DNA from: Succinivibrionaceae bacterium
Lineage (GTDB): Bacteria; Pseudomonadota; Gammaproteobacteria; Enterobacterales; Succinivibrionaceae
Reading direction: 5' to 3'
Assembly (NCBI GenBank): GCA_024688225.1
Contig: JAILEI010000204.1
Span: 1-49,501, forward strand
DNA length: 49,501 nucleotides
This document shows, in pieces, positions 10,808 to 19,387 of the stretch. Position 1 is the first letter of the stretch. Each line of letters opens with the position of its first letter. A program made the position numbers and the translations under genes. The notes beneath the pieces were generated by a model. It was not told the DNA's origin. It searched no databases and was given only the letters and a program-made list of their open reading frames with translations.

Positions 10808-11533
10808 TCAGGCAAACCACTTTGCGTAGGCAAAGCCCAGGGAAAAGGTCAGGAGCAGCGCCGCAGCCAGCCACCTTAACACCACCTTGCCCCGCTCGAG
10901 GTTCTCCTGGGTGCTGGTCTCCCTTTGCAGCGCCCCGGTATCGAGGCGCGAGCGCAGATCCTCCAGGGTATGGGTGCCCGAGGGATCCTTGCGCCCAATC
11001 ACGGCCGGGGTCCCATAGGCCCGGTGGAACCAGAAGGCATAGCCCATGGCCGCCTTCTTGAAGCGCTCCACCCGGTAGCGCAGGATCACGTTCGCCCCAA
11101 AGTCCTCGGCGGCCTTGCGCAGCGCCGCCACAGCCACCTCAGGGCGACGGGCCACCCTGAAGATGTCCTTGCCCGAGCGGGCAATAATCTCATAACCCTC
11201 AGGATAGGTCTCGCGCCTTAGCTCCAGGGACCCAGGAACGCTGTAGGTGCTGTTGAGCTCAAGGAAGGATTCTGGATCGTCAAAGCACAGTCCCTCGGCC
11301 TCCCCGCCAGGGCCGAGGCCAAAGCGGCAGGGCATGCCCACCACCAGGCAGTCGCTGTCCTCCGGCCGCTGCAGTGAGGCCACGGTAAACCTCAGGATCC
11401 GCCCGTCCGCGGCCTGGATATGGCCGTGGGAGGTCTCATGGTCAAAGGAGGAAATGGTGCCCTGCAGTGCCGGGCGCTCAGGGGTGGCGGGGGACTGCCC
11501 CGCGCTCTCAAGGTTGGGCATGGCAAACTTCAC
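10808..11533 (-). CDS. hypothetical protein: cold-shock-like N-terminus, YbjQ-like middle region, C-terminal TM
   Basis: GTISSFDHETSHGHIQAADGRILRFTVASL resembles a CSD beta-barrel; VVLRWLAAALLLTFSLGFAYAKW hydrophobic tail; 4-bp ATGA overlap with the upstream gene. Confidence 0.6.
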   Translation of the reverse strand: MKFAMPNLESAGQSPATPERPALQGTISSFDHETSHGHIQAADGRILRFTVASLQRPEDSDCLVVGMPCRFGLGPGGEAEGLCFDDPESFLELNSTYSVPGSLELRRETYPEGYEIIARSGKDIFRVARRPEVAVAALRKAAEDFGANVILRYRVERFKKAAMGYAFWFHRAYGTPAVIGRKDPSGTHTLEDLRSRLDTGALQRETSTQENLERGKVVLRWLAAALLLTFSLGFAYAKWFA

Positions 11534-12054
11534 TTCATGGCAAACTTCAGGGCCTCACCGCCCGCGTGGCGCAGGGCCTCCGCCGGGTTGGAGCGTACCG
11601 AGCCGATGGCGCGCAGGCGGTTGGTGACGGCGCGCAGGTCCAGGCTGGGCACCTCGTCCTGGTCGAGAAAGGCGCGCACGCCCTCCAGATCCTCCGCCCC
11701 CTCCGGCACCAGGCCCGCCCCAATCAGGCAAGACGGGATCAGGCACCACAGGCGCTCCTCCGCCTTCATGACCCGCACCTGGTGGCGCATCTGCCCCGCG
11801 ATGAAGGACAGCCGGTCCTCAGCACCCAGCCCGAGGGCATCCAGCGTGGTGAGTCCCTGGCTGCCTTCGGGCATCCCCGCACGGCCGGCTGCCAGCAGGC
11901 GATCCCCCACCCCAAGCGCCAGGGCCAGTTCCCCGGAGTAGCCAAAGGCACTGGACAGCAGCCAGCACAGGTGCGCCAGATCCGCCTTGCCGTCCACCGC
12001 CAGCAGTCGCCAGCATTCCCCCTCAATCAGGTCCACCTTAAGCAAGTATTGCAT
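11530..12054 (-). CDS. hypothetical protein resembling the plasmid pRiA4b ORF-3 family
   Basis: Start reassigned to MQYLLKVDL; YLLKVDLIEGECWRLLAVDGKADLAHLCWLLSSAFGY and LDALGLGAEDRLSFIAGQMRHQVRV resemble pRiA4b ORF-3 domains. Confidence 0.55.
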   Translation of the reverse strand: MQYLLKVDLIEGECWRLLAVDGKADLAHLCWLLSSAFGYSGELALALGVGDRLLAAGRAGMPEGSQGLTTLDALGLGAEDRLSFIAGQMRHQVRVMKAEERLWCLIPSCLIGAGLVPEGAEDLEGVRAFLDQDEVPSLDLRAVTNRLRAIGSVRSNPAEALRHAGGEALKFAMK

Positions 12055-12067
12055 TCTGCCATCCCCC

Positions 12068-14650
12068 TTACTGGCGCTCTTCAGCGCTGAAAAGCGTTGG
12101 GTCATCCATATTCCCCACCTGCGGCAGGGCCCTAGGCTGCGGGGGTTCCTCACCCTGGCCCAGCAGCATGCCAAGGTCAAAGCACATCACCAGTCCCGCC
12201 AGGGAACTGCCCGCGGACCTGGCCCGCAGCGCATGCCTCCTCACCAGTTCCGGCACCAGGACATGCCCCAGGGGCCGCAGCGCCAGCAGCATCATGAACT
12301 CATCGAATGAGACATGGCCGGTATTGGACTCCACCTCCAGCCACTCCAGTTCCACCCTCAGGCGCCGCAGCCGCTGCTCGCCGTGGGCGGCGGGAGGGAC
12401 ATACTCACTGGCCAGGAAGTCAACCAAATCCCCGCAAATGTAGGGACTGTCCGCCCCATCCCTTTGCAGCAGCTCAATGGCGCTGGGGATCGACTTGACA
12501 TGCGGGCTGAAGAGCTGCCGGTCAACGGCCCTGATGAGCATGCCCCGCTCTATGTCAGTCTTGCCCGAGGACAGGGCCGCGTACAGCTCGGCGATTAACG
12601 CCCGGGCCTCCTTTTCCTTCGGATCCTGCTCGAGCTTGCGGTTTGAGTAGTAGGATGCCATCCCCGCCATGGACTGGGCCATGGCATAGCCGCTATCGCA
12701 ACCCATGGACAGGCCCCGCTGCCGAGAGTAAATCACTGACAGGCGATAGACCGCATCCCGGTCACCCATCCTTGCCCCACTGAGCAGGTAACTGTTGGCG
12801 CGCAGCTCATCATGGGGGTAAAGCACCCCGCTGGCATCCGCCATGAACAGCGCCGCCGTGGCGCTGGAGGCTGACAAGGCATCGAGCCTGTCGATGAGAT
12901 CAATGCACCGCAGGGGATGGAACTTGCCCCGGGACCTGAGTTCCTGGACCTCCCGGAGCGCCGGGGAGAAATGACTTTGCGCCGACAGGTAGAGATGGCT
13001 GTGGGACAGTTCCACCTGCCCAATCTCCGCATGCGACATCACAAAATAGCCATACTTGAGGCCATCAGCCACCGCCCGCCCGGCAATCCTGGCCCCCTGC
13101 GCAAAGTTGCCCTCGCTGATGCAGGATATGGCCTCATTGAACATGGCCAGGGGGAAGCCATCGTGGGACGAGCGGCCCCACCAGCGCCGCGCCTGCGCCA
13201 CGTCGCCCTTGACCCCGTCACTGCCATTCCAGAAGGCACTGCCGAGGCGGAAGGAAATCCCGGCATGGCCCAGGGCAGCGGCCCGCTCCACATACGGGGA
13301 GCGGGCAAACTGCCCATCGAGCAGGATCTCAAGATCCGCCATCGCCACCACCGACTGCTCGTGCCCGGACCTGAGCCCATTGCCGAGGAATGCCTCGAAG
13401 ATCTTCAGGTCGCCAGGATCTGCCTTGCCCGGCTTGCCTGCCGACACGATTTCCCGCGCGGCATTGAGCACCCGGTCATAGAAGCGGTAGTCCGTGATCC
13501 CCGGGCCGTCAACCGCCGCCAGGCTGCAAAGCGCGGCGCGCAGCCCTGGATAGTCGCCGCAGCGCAGGAGGTCCAGGGCCTGCTCCACGGCCCAGTCACA
13601 GGGAGTTATGCCGGAGACAATGCCATCGTCCCGCTCCTGGGTGGCGACCATGGCCATGAAATTGATGAGCGCCGAGAGCAGCGAGACCGCCAGCTCGCGA
13701 TCCACCCCCGCGTCGCCGCCCATGATCCGCCGGCACTCCTCATAGTCCTCGTCATCAAGGTACAGCGCCAGGGCGCAGGCCGCCTTCATGAAGTCAAAGG
13801 CCACCCGGTAGCCGCCGTCCCCGTCCCTGAGGCCCATGAAGCACAGGAGGTAGATCATCATCGCCCGGGGGTTGCCCACCAGCGCCGCATAGGCTATGTA
13901 GTCACGGGCCCGCTGGCGATCGGGGGGCAGGTCCCTGCCCATCAGGAACGCCAGCCCAATTTCAAGCGCCGCCTGGGGGGGCATCCCAAACATCAGCCCA
14001 TCATTCTTGCCCAGGGTGGTGCGCCGGTACTCAAACTCAAGCGCCACCCGCCCCAGCACGTCCTCAGCCCGCTCATTGGTCTCATGGATGGTGTCATTGT
14101 CGCAAATGCCCAGGAACCCCATGGGGAACATGAGCAAGGGGGGCTGCTCGGCGGCACTGAAGGCGCTGATCAGGTAGTAGACATAGAAAGGCACGCCGCG
14201 GACCACGGCCTGCAGCACGGGATAGAACATCAGGCGGCGGAACTCATCGATGGCCTCGCCATTCACCACCACCCGCTCCGCCGCGCTGCCAGTGTCATCG
14301 GGCAGGCTCTTGCCCTGCGCGTAGCAGACGCTGCTCATGAACTGGTGGATGGCCTCCATGCGCATCCAGGCGCGCAGATCCTCGCCCCCGGTCCCGCCCC
14401 CCATTTCCACCGCCACAAACTGGTGGTAAAAGGCCCGGTCGCGCAGCGACGAGTCAGGCTCACCCCCTTCCATCCCGGACTCGATCTCCTTGCGCTGCGC
14501 CACGAACTGCTCCCGCAGTTCCTTGGCCTGCCTGAGGTGCCAGTCGCGGTCATGCGGCCCCGGGCCCGGCGCCTTAGGGCTGAGAAACCGCCCCTCAAGG
14601 TCGGCCAGGGCGCGCAGGCAGGCCCCAAGACCCTTGTTTTGATCAACCAT
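12068..14650 (-). CDS. large (860 aa) hypothetical protein with Sel1/TPR-like helical repeats
   Basis: Intact long ORF in operon context; segments such as YVERAAALGHAGISFRLGSAFWNG..DVAQARRWWGRSSHDG are Sel1-like. Confidence 0.65.
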   Translation of the reverse strand: MVDQNKGLGACLRALADLEGRFLSPKAPGPGPHDRDWHLRQAKELREQFVAQRKEIESGMEGGEPDSSLRDRAFYHQFVAVEMGGGTGGEDLRAWMRMEAIHQFMSSVCYAQGKSLPDDTGSAAERVVVNGEAIDEFRRLMFYPVLQAVVRGVPFYVYYLISAFSAAEQPPLLMFPMGFLGICDNDTIHETNERAEDVLGRVALEFEYRRTTLGKNDGLMFGMPPQAALEIGLAFLMGRDLPPDRQRARDYIAYAALVGNPRAMMIYLLCFMGLRDGDGGYRVAFDFMKAACALALYLDDEDYEECRRIMGGDAGVDRELAVSLLSALINFMAMVATQERDDGIVSGITPCDWAVEQALDLLRCGDYPGLRAALCSLAAVDGPGITDYRFYDRVLNAAREIVSAGKPGKADPGDLKIFEAFLGNGLRSGHEQSVVAMADLEILLDGQFARSPYVERAAALGHAGISFRLGSAFWNGSDGVKGDVAQARRWWGRSSHDGFPLAMFNEAISCISEGNFAQGARIAGRAVADGLKYGYFVMSHAEIGQVELSHSHLYLSAQSHFSPALREVQELRSRGKFHPLRCIDLIDRLDALSASSATAALFMADASGVLYPHDELRANSYLLSGARMGDRDAVYRLSVIYSRQRGLSMGCDSGYAMAQSMAGMASYYSNRKLEQDPKEKEARALIAELYAALSSGKTDIERGMLIRAVDRQLFSPHVKSIPSAIELLQRDGADSPYICGDLVDFLASEYVPPAAHGEQRLRRLRVELEWLEVESNTGHVSFDEFMMLLALRPLGHVLVPELVRRHALRARSAGSSLAGLVMCFDLGMLLGQGEEPPQPRALPQVGNMDDPTLFSAEERQ

Positions 14651-14682
14651 CTTTTGTCCAGTGCTCAGGCGCCAGGCATGGC

Positions 14683-15486
14683 CTAGCGCCGTTTGGCCTC
14701 AGTGCAGGCCAGGCGGTTGCCCAGCCCGCACCCTTTCTTGAACAGGGCGCGGGCCTGGTCCAATGACTTTTTAACCCCCAGGCCCTGGCGGCAAAGGAAG
14801 CCCAGGTTGGTGCAGGCAAAGGCATTGCCCCGCTCGCAACCCTTGCTGAAGATCTCGGCTGCCTTGGCAGGGTTCCTGGGCACCCCCTGCCCTTTTTTGT
14901 ACAGCAACCCCAGGCCGCCACAGGCAAACTGGTTCCCCAGGCGACAGCCCTTGCCATAGAGCCTGGCCGCCGCCTGGTAGTCAACCCGCTTGCCGTGCAG
15001 GCTGAGAAATCCCGCCCTGCTGCAGCCAAAGCCATATCCCAGGTCACAGGCCCGGACGTACAACCGCAGCGCCTTCGCCTGGTCGGGGTCCTGGCGCTCA
15101 TGGTAGAAACCCAGGCTGGCACAGGCACGGGCACTGCCTCCCTCGCAGTCCGCCCCCAGCGCCTGGGGGCCGCTGGCAGCAGGCCGATCCGCCGTGACCT
15201 TTGGGGATCCCTGGCGTGGCGCGGAACTGCCAGGTTGCTGTGCCCCCGCCTCACCCATCATCCCCAGCGCGGCACAGGCATAGTCATCAGCAAGCTCGCA
15301 GGCCCTTTGGTAATAGGAAGTGGCCCCGGCAGTATCTGCGTCTGTGAAAAAAAGGCGATCCGCAATGGCCACGCAGGCCCTGGCATCGCCGCCAGCGCAC
15401 TGGGCCCTGTCATCGCCGGCAAGCGTCAGGGCCGGCACGGCCCACAGAACCGCCAGGCAGGCTGCCGCGCCCCAACAGTACCGCAT
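14683..15486 (-). CDS. exported Sel1-repeat, cysteine-rich protein (Hcp-like)
   Basis: Start at MRYCWG with signal peptide; repeats ACELADDYACA, ACDLGYGFGCS, GCRLGNQFACG, GCERGNAFACT, GCGLGNRLACT each carry a Cys pair. Confidence 0.85.
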   Translation of the reverse strand: MRYCWGAAACLAVLWAVPALTLAGDDRAQCAGGDARACVAIADRLFFTDADTAGATSYYQRACELADDYACAALGMMGEAGAQQPGSSAPRQGSPKVTADRPAASGPQALGADCEGGSARACASLGFYHERQDPDQAKALRLYVRACDLGYGFGCSRAGFLSLHGKRVDYQAAARLYGKGCRLGNQFACGGLGLLYKKGQGVPRNPAKAAEIFSKGCERGNAFACTNLGFLCRQGLGVKKSLDQARALFKKGCGLGNRLACTEAKRR

Positions 15487-15549
15487 CTCACCCCCAGGTT
15501 GTGCGGGTGATTCTACCATAAGTTGCAAGTTGGACTTTTGGGCGGGGGA

Positions 15550-16467
15550 TCACCCCTGGAGCAGGCTCAGGATGAGGTTCTTGCTGGCCATGGCCTGCTT
15601 GAGCATCATCATCGCCACCTGCTGCACCGCCTGCAGGGAGGTAAGGTTTGAGACCTCCTCTGCGTAGTCAGTGTCGCGGATGCGCGAGCGCGCGTCAGAG
15701 AGGTTGGTGGCCATGGTGCCGTTGAGCCTAATCACCGAGTCCAGGCGGTTTTGCACCGCCCCCAGCTCCCCGCGCTTCTCCGACACCTTGGCAATGAAGT
15801 CATCAACCATCCCCAGGGCAGCCTGGGCATTGGCGGCGGTTGATACCGAGAACCGCGCCCCCTCGTCCTCGCCGAAGACCAGCCCGGGGGCGGTGGCCGC
15901 CCCGTGCCCTGCCCCAAGGCAGATGGCGGAAAGCGAAAACCCGGCACTCAGGTCAATGCCGATGGTGTCATTGGCATCGGCCCCCACCTGGAGCGAGATC
16001 CGGCCCTGCTCATCGAGCAGCCCGCCACTTTCCCGGTTGGCGGTCCCACACAGGATCTTGGCGCCGCCAAAGGTGGTCTTGCAGGAGATTCTGGTAATTT
16101 CCTGGCACAGCTGGGACACCTCAGAGCCCAGCGCCTTGCGGTCCCGCTCAGTGTTGGTGCCGTTGGCCGCCTGGTTGGCCAGCACCCGGATGCGCTGGAG
16201 CATGCTGGTGATTTCGTCCAGCGCCCCCTCGGCAGTCTGCGCCAGGGCCTGTCCATCGGCCGCATTGCGTGCCCCCTGGTTGAGCCCGTTGATCTGGGCA
16301 GTCATGCGATTGGCGATCTGCAATCCCGCGGGATCGTCCTTGGCACTGTTGATGCGCAGGCCCGAGGAGAGGCGCTGAAAGCACACATCAATGCCTGAGG
16401 TGGCGCCACTGAGGGATCTCATGGCGGACATCATCGGCAGGTTGGTCAGGTATAGCGCCATGGGCAA
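15550..16467 (-). CDS. fliC: flagellin
   Basis: FQRLSSGLRINSAKDDPAGLQIANRMTAQINGLNQGARNAADG and C-terminal AVQQVAMMMLKQAMASKNLILSLLQG; the ORF may start two codons later at MALY (16461). Confidence 0.92.
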   Translation of the reverse strand: MPMALYLTNLPMMSAMRSLSGATSGIDVCFQRLSSGLRINSAKDDPAGLQIANRMTAQINGLNQGARNAADGQALAQTAEGALDEITSMLQRIRVLANQAANGTNTERDRKALGSEVSQLCQEITRISCKTTFGGAKILCGTANRESGGLLDEQGRISLQVGADANDTIGIDLSAGFSLSAICLGAGHGAATAPGLVFGEDEGARFSVSTAANAQAALGMVDDFIAKVSEKRGELGAVQNRLDSVIRLNGTMATNLSDARSRIRDTDYAEEVSNLTSLQAVQQVAMMMLKQAMASKNLILSLLQG

Positions 16468-16496
16468 GGGGTCTCCGCCAAGATCTCTTCACTTTC

Positions 16497-16523
16497 TTAA
16501 CGGCAGCATGCCCATAGACTTTA
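16497..16523 (-). promoter_or_regulatory. predicted sigma-28 (FliA) promoter of the flagellin gene
   Basis: Minus strand TAAAGTCTATGGGCATGCTGCCGTTAA: TAAA-N15-GCCGTTAA. Confidence 0.82.
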
Positions 16524-16536
16524 TGCGCATTTCCCC

Positions 16537-16572
16537 AAAAAAACCGCGCCAGGGCCGGCACGGCCCTGGCGC
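16537..16572 (-). terminator. rho-independent terminator after purC
   Basis: 12-bp stem GCGCCAGGGCCG-TGC-CGGCCCTGGCGC then GGTTTTTTT on the minus strand. Confidence 0.9.
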
Positions 16573-16606
16573 TGCTGACCCGGTAGGGGCGCCCGCCCAG
16601 GTTAGG

Positions 16607-17578
16607 CTAGGCGCGGGAACTGAGGAACTCCCTGACATTGCGCCCAATGCGCTCGCGCAGGGCATCCTCAGAGGCAGCCCCCTGCTGGGCGTCGAGCGCC
16701 TTGCCAGTAATCCGCCCATAAAGCTCAAGGTAGCGATCCGAGATGGCGGACACAATCTCCGGGGTCATCTCCGGGACCTGCTGGCCGGCCTTGCCGCTGA
16801 AGCCGTTCTCCATCAGCCACTCCCTTACGAACTCCTTGGACAGCTGGCGCTGAGGCTCACCCTTGGCGAGGCGCTCCTCATAGCCATCGGCATAGAAGTA
16901 GCGGCTCGAGTCCGGGGTGTGGATCTCATCCATGAGGTAAATCTCACCATTGTGCACGCCAAACTCATACTTGGTGTCCACCAGGATCAGCCCCTGCCTC
17001 GCCGCCATCTCGCAGCCCCGCCGGAACAGGGCCAGGGCATAGCGCTCCAGCGTGGCGTACTGCTCCTCGGTGGCAAGGCCCCGCGCCAGGATCTCCTCAC
17101 GGGAGATGTCCTCGTCATGGGTGCCAATCTCGGCCTTGGTAGTCGGGGTAATGATGGGCTCGGGGAAGCGCTCATTCTCATGCATGCCCTCGGGGATGGG
17201 CACCCCGCAGATGGAGCGCACCCCTGACTTATATGCGCGCCAGGCACTCCCGCACAGGCAGCCCCGCACAATCATCTCCAGGGGGAAGCCCTTGCACATC
17301 AGGCCGGCAGTCACCATCGGATCCGGGGTGGCCACCTTCCAGTTCGGGCAAATGTCCGTGGTGGCGTCAAGGAAATGCGCCGCAATCTGGTTCAGCACCT
17401 GACCCTTCATCGGGATCCCCTGCGGCAGGATGACGTCAAAGGCACTGATGCGGTCAGTCGCCACCATAACCAGCAACTCATCGTTGATGTTGTAGACGTC
17501 ACGGACCTTGCCGTGGTAAACGCCCTTCTGGCCCTCGAAACTGAAGTCAGTCCTGACCAATGCCGTGCTCATGCCCAA
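16607..17578 (-). CDS. purC: phosphoribosylaminoimidazole-succinocarboxamide synthase
   Basis: [57 protein letters not shown]. Confidence 0.95.
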   Translation of the reverse strand: MGMSTALVRTDFSFEGQKGVYHGKVRDVYNINDELLVMVATDRISAFDVILPQGIPMKGQVLNQIAAHFLDATTDICPNWKVATPDPMVTAGLMCKGFPLEMIVRGCLCGSAWRAYKSGVRSICGVPIPEGMHENERFPEPIITPTTKAEIGTHDEDISREEILARGLATEEQYATLERYALALFRRGCEMAARQGLILVDTKYEFGVHNGEIYLMDEIHTPDSSRYFYADGYEERLAKGEPQRQLSKEFVREWLMENGFSGKAGQQVPEMTPEIVSAISDRYLELYGRITGKALDAQQGAASEDALRERIGRNVREFLSSRA

Positions 17579-17621
17579 ACCTCCAAAGAAAGGCGGCGCG
17601 GGCTGCCGCCCCCGCCGGTGG

Positions 17622-17654
17622 AAAAAACTGACGGCGCGCCATGGGGCGCGCCGT
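17622..17654 (-). terminator. rho-independent terminator after bamC
   Basis: Minus strand ACGGCGCGCC-CCAT-GGCGCGCCGT then CAGTTTTTT. Confidence 0.9.
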
Positions 17655-17662
17655 GCTTAGGG

Positions 17663-18832
17663 TCACTGTCCGCCAGGCTGCAGCGCCTGGGAGCGGTACG
17701 ACTCAATCTCCCGGGCAAGCGCCTGGGAGAAGCCGCTGTAGATCCTGCCAACCTCCGAGGGACTGAGCGGCTTGTCATCACCATTGTAGAAGGTGATGGT
17801 GGCCTTGCCCTGCAGCTCGCCAACCCGGAGCTTGTAGGTGCCATCCTCAAGGGAGAAGGGCTGCACGCCGCGCTGGCGGAAGAACTCCGCTTCCTCCTCC
17901 TCGGCCTCCACAGTGATGGTGCCGCTGGACAGCGAGTACTCCTTGACCTTGAATGAGTACTTGGGCAGCATGGACTTGACGGAGTCCCACACCACCTTGT
18001 AGGGGGCGGTGACCACCAGGCAGTCCTGGTTGTTGTTGTCCCGGCCCAGGGTCACGTCCACGTAGTCAACCGACTGATCGCCCTCATGGGCACGCTTGTC
18101 CAGCATCCTGATGACATTGTTGGCAAAGCCGGTGCTAAAGCGCTGCAGCTCGATGTCGGACAGCAGGTTCTCAAGCATGTAGCCGGAACTCAGCATGGTC
18201 ATGGAGCCAATGAGCTGGGTGGCAATGCCCACCTCGCCGTAATCATTGCGGCCCACCCTGATCTTGTAGATCTGGTGGTAGCGCAGCGCGTTGCTCGAGA
18301 GGTCGGCCGCGTTGTATGGCGCCCCGTACTCGTTGTAGTCAGCAGACATGGTAGTCAGCTCGTAGGCGCCATCGGTGACCTTGCCTACCCCCACGCGCAT
18401 CTGCTTGAGCAGGCTGTCAAGCAGCGCCCAGGCCGACTCCTCGTCAAAGATGCCATGGCTGCCGCCCCGCTCAAACCAGACAATGGCCTCGCCTGCGCCC
18501 CACTGGCCACGCAGGCCAAGGTCCGAGCGCAAGGGGACGATGGGCGGGCGCACGTCCATGGACTCACCCACCGGCCCTGAGGCGTTGCCCGGGACCGGGA
18601 CATCCATCGAGTTGTCCACCGGCGGCTCATCCAGGCCGGCGGGAACCACCAGGTCATGGGTCTCGTTCCTGGCCTCCGCATGCTCATACCAGCCCGTGGG
18701 CTCACGGAGACTGGTGTCAACATGGCCATCCCAGCGCTGGTAATACTCACGTACCAGTCCACAGCCCCCCAGCAGCGAGGCCAGGAGCGACCCCACCGCG
18801 AGGGCCAGGGCAGTCTTTTTGCAACACTTCAT
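17663..18832 (-). CDS. bamC: outer membrane assembly lipoprotein BamC (NlpB)
   Basis: Start at MKCCKK with lipobox LLGGC; BamC-like IWVV-type body; adjacent to purC as in other Gammaproteobacteria. Confidence 0.8.
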   Translation of the reverse strand: MKCCKKTALALAVGSLLASLLGGCGLVREYYQRWDGHVDTSLREPTGWYEHAEARNETHDLVVPAGLDEPPVDNSMDVPVPGNASGPVGESMDVRPPIVPLRSDLGLRGQWGAGEAIVWFERGGSHGIFDEESAWALLDSLLKQMRVGVGKVTDGAYELTTMSADYNEYGAPYNAADLSSNALRYHQIYKIRVGRNDYGEVGIATQLIGSMTMLSSGYMLENLLSDIELQRFSTGFANNVIRMLDKRAHEGDQSVDYVDVTLGRDNNNQDCLVVTAPYKVVWDSVKSMLPKYSFKVKEYSLSSGTITVEAEEEEAEFFRQRGVQPFSLEDGTYKLRVGELQGKATITFYNGDDKPLSPSEVGRIYSGFSQALAREIESYRSQALQPGGQ

Positions 18833-18878
18833 CTGAGGAGATCTTCCCACTTCACAAACACGGGCATAGCCAGGCACG

Positions 18879-19349
18879 TCACTTGGCAGACTCCCCACCG
18901 GTATGCAGCAACGGTTTCTGGAGATAATTGAACAGGTTCTGGCTCACCATGCCCAGCACGTCCTTGATGCTGTTGAACTCAGGATCATAGGCGTTGACAT
19001 AGGTGGGCTCGCCATCGGCCTCGTAGTAGCAGATACTGGAGAACACCGCGTCCACATCCGTGTCCGAGAGGGTCAGCGAGCAGCGGAAGTCGATGAACCG
19101 CTCCACTCCTGCCTGAATCAGCAGGGGATCGCGCATGACCTTGCGAAAGTTGATGACGCTCATGTTGCGGTCATCGGAAAACAGCCGATCCGGGCGCACC
19201 CCAAACTTGACCCAGTGCTCAGCCTTGTCAAAGGCGCGCTCCAGGGGTTCCTGGGAATGGTAGGTAAACGGAATCTCGTAGTCACTGCCAGGCGGGGGCG
19301 CCAGATCCTCAGTGCCCTTGCCCATCCCGTCGTCAGTCTCGTCAGTCAT
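18879..19349 (-). CDS. hypothetical protein (156 aa)
   Basis: Intact ORF, AGGAGC before ATG, between glnS and bamC on the same strand. Confidence 0.65.
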   Translation of the reverse strand: MTDETDDGMGKGTEDLAPPPGSDYEIPFTYHSQEPLERAFDKAEHWVKFGVRPDRLFSDDRNMSVINFRKVMRDPLLIQAGVERFIDFRCSLTLSDTDVDAVFSSICYYEADGEPTYVNAYDPEFNSIKDVLGMVSQNLFNYLQKPLLHTGGESAK

Positions 19350-19387
19350 AAGCTGCTCCTACTCTAGCCGCGGAGGCGGCAAAAACA

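Noticed and set aside
12917-14686. 589-aa ORF on the + strand opposite the 860-aa gene
   Set aside because: Low-complexity His/Pro/Gly-rich antisense frame; the minus-strand frame has better composition, RBS and operon context.
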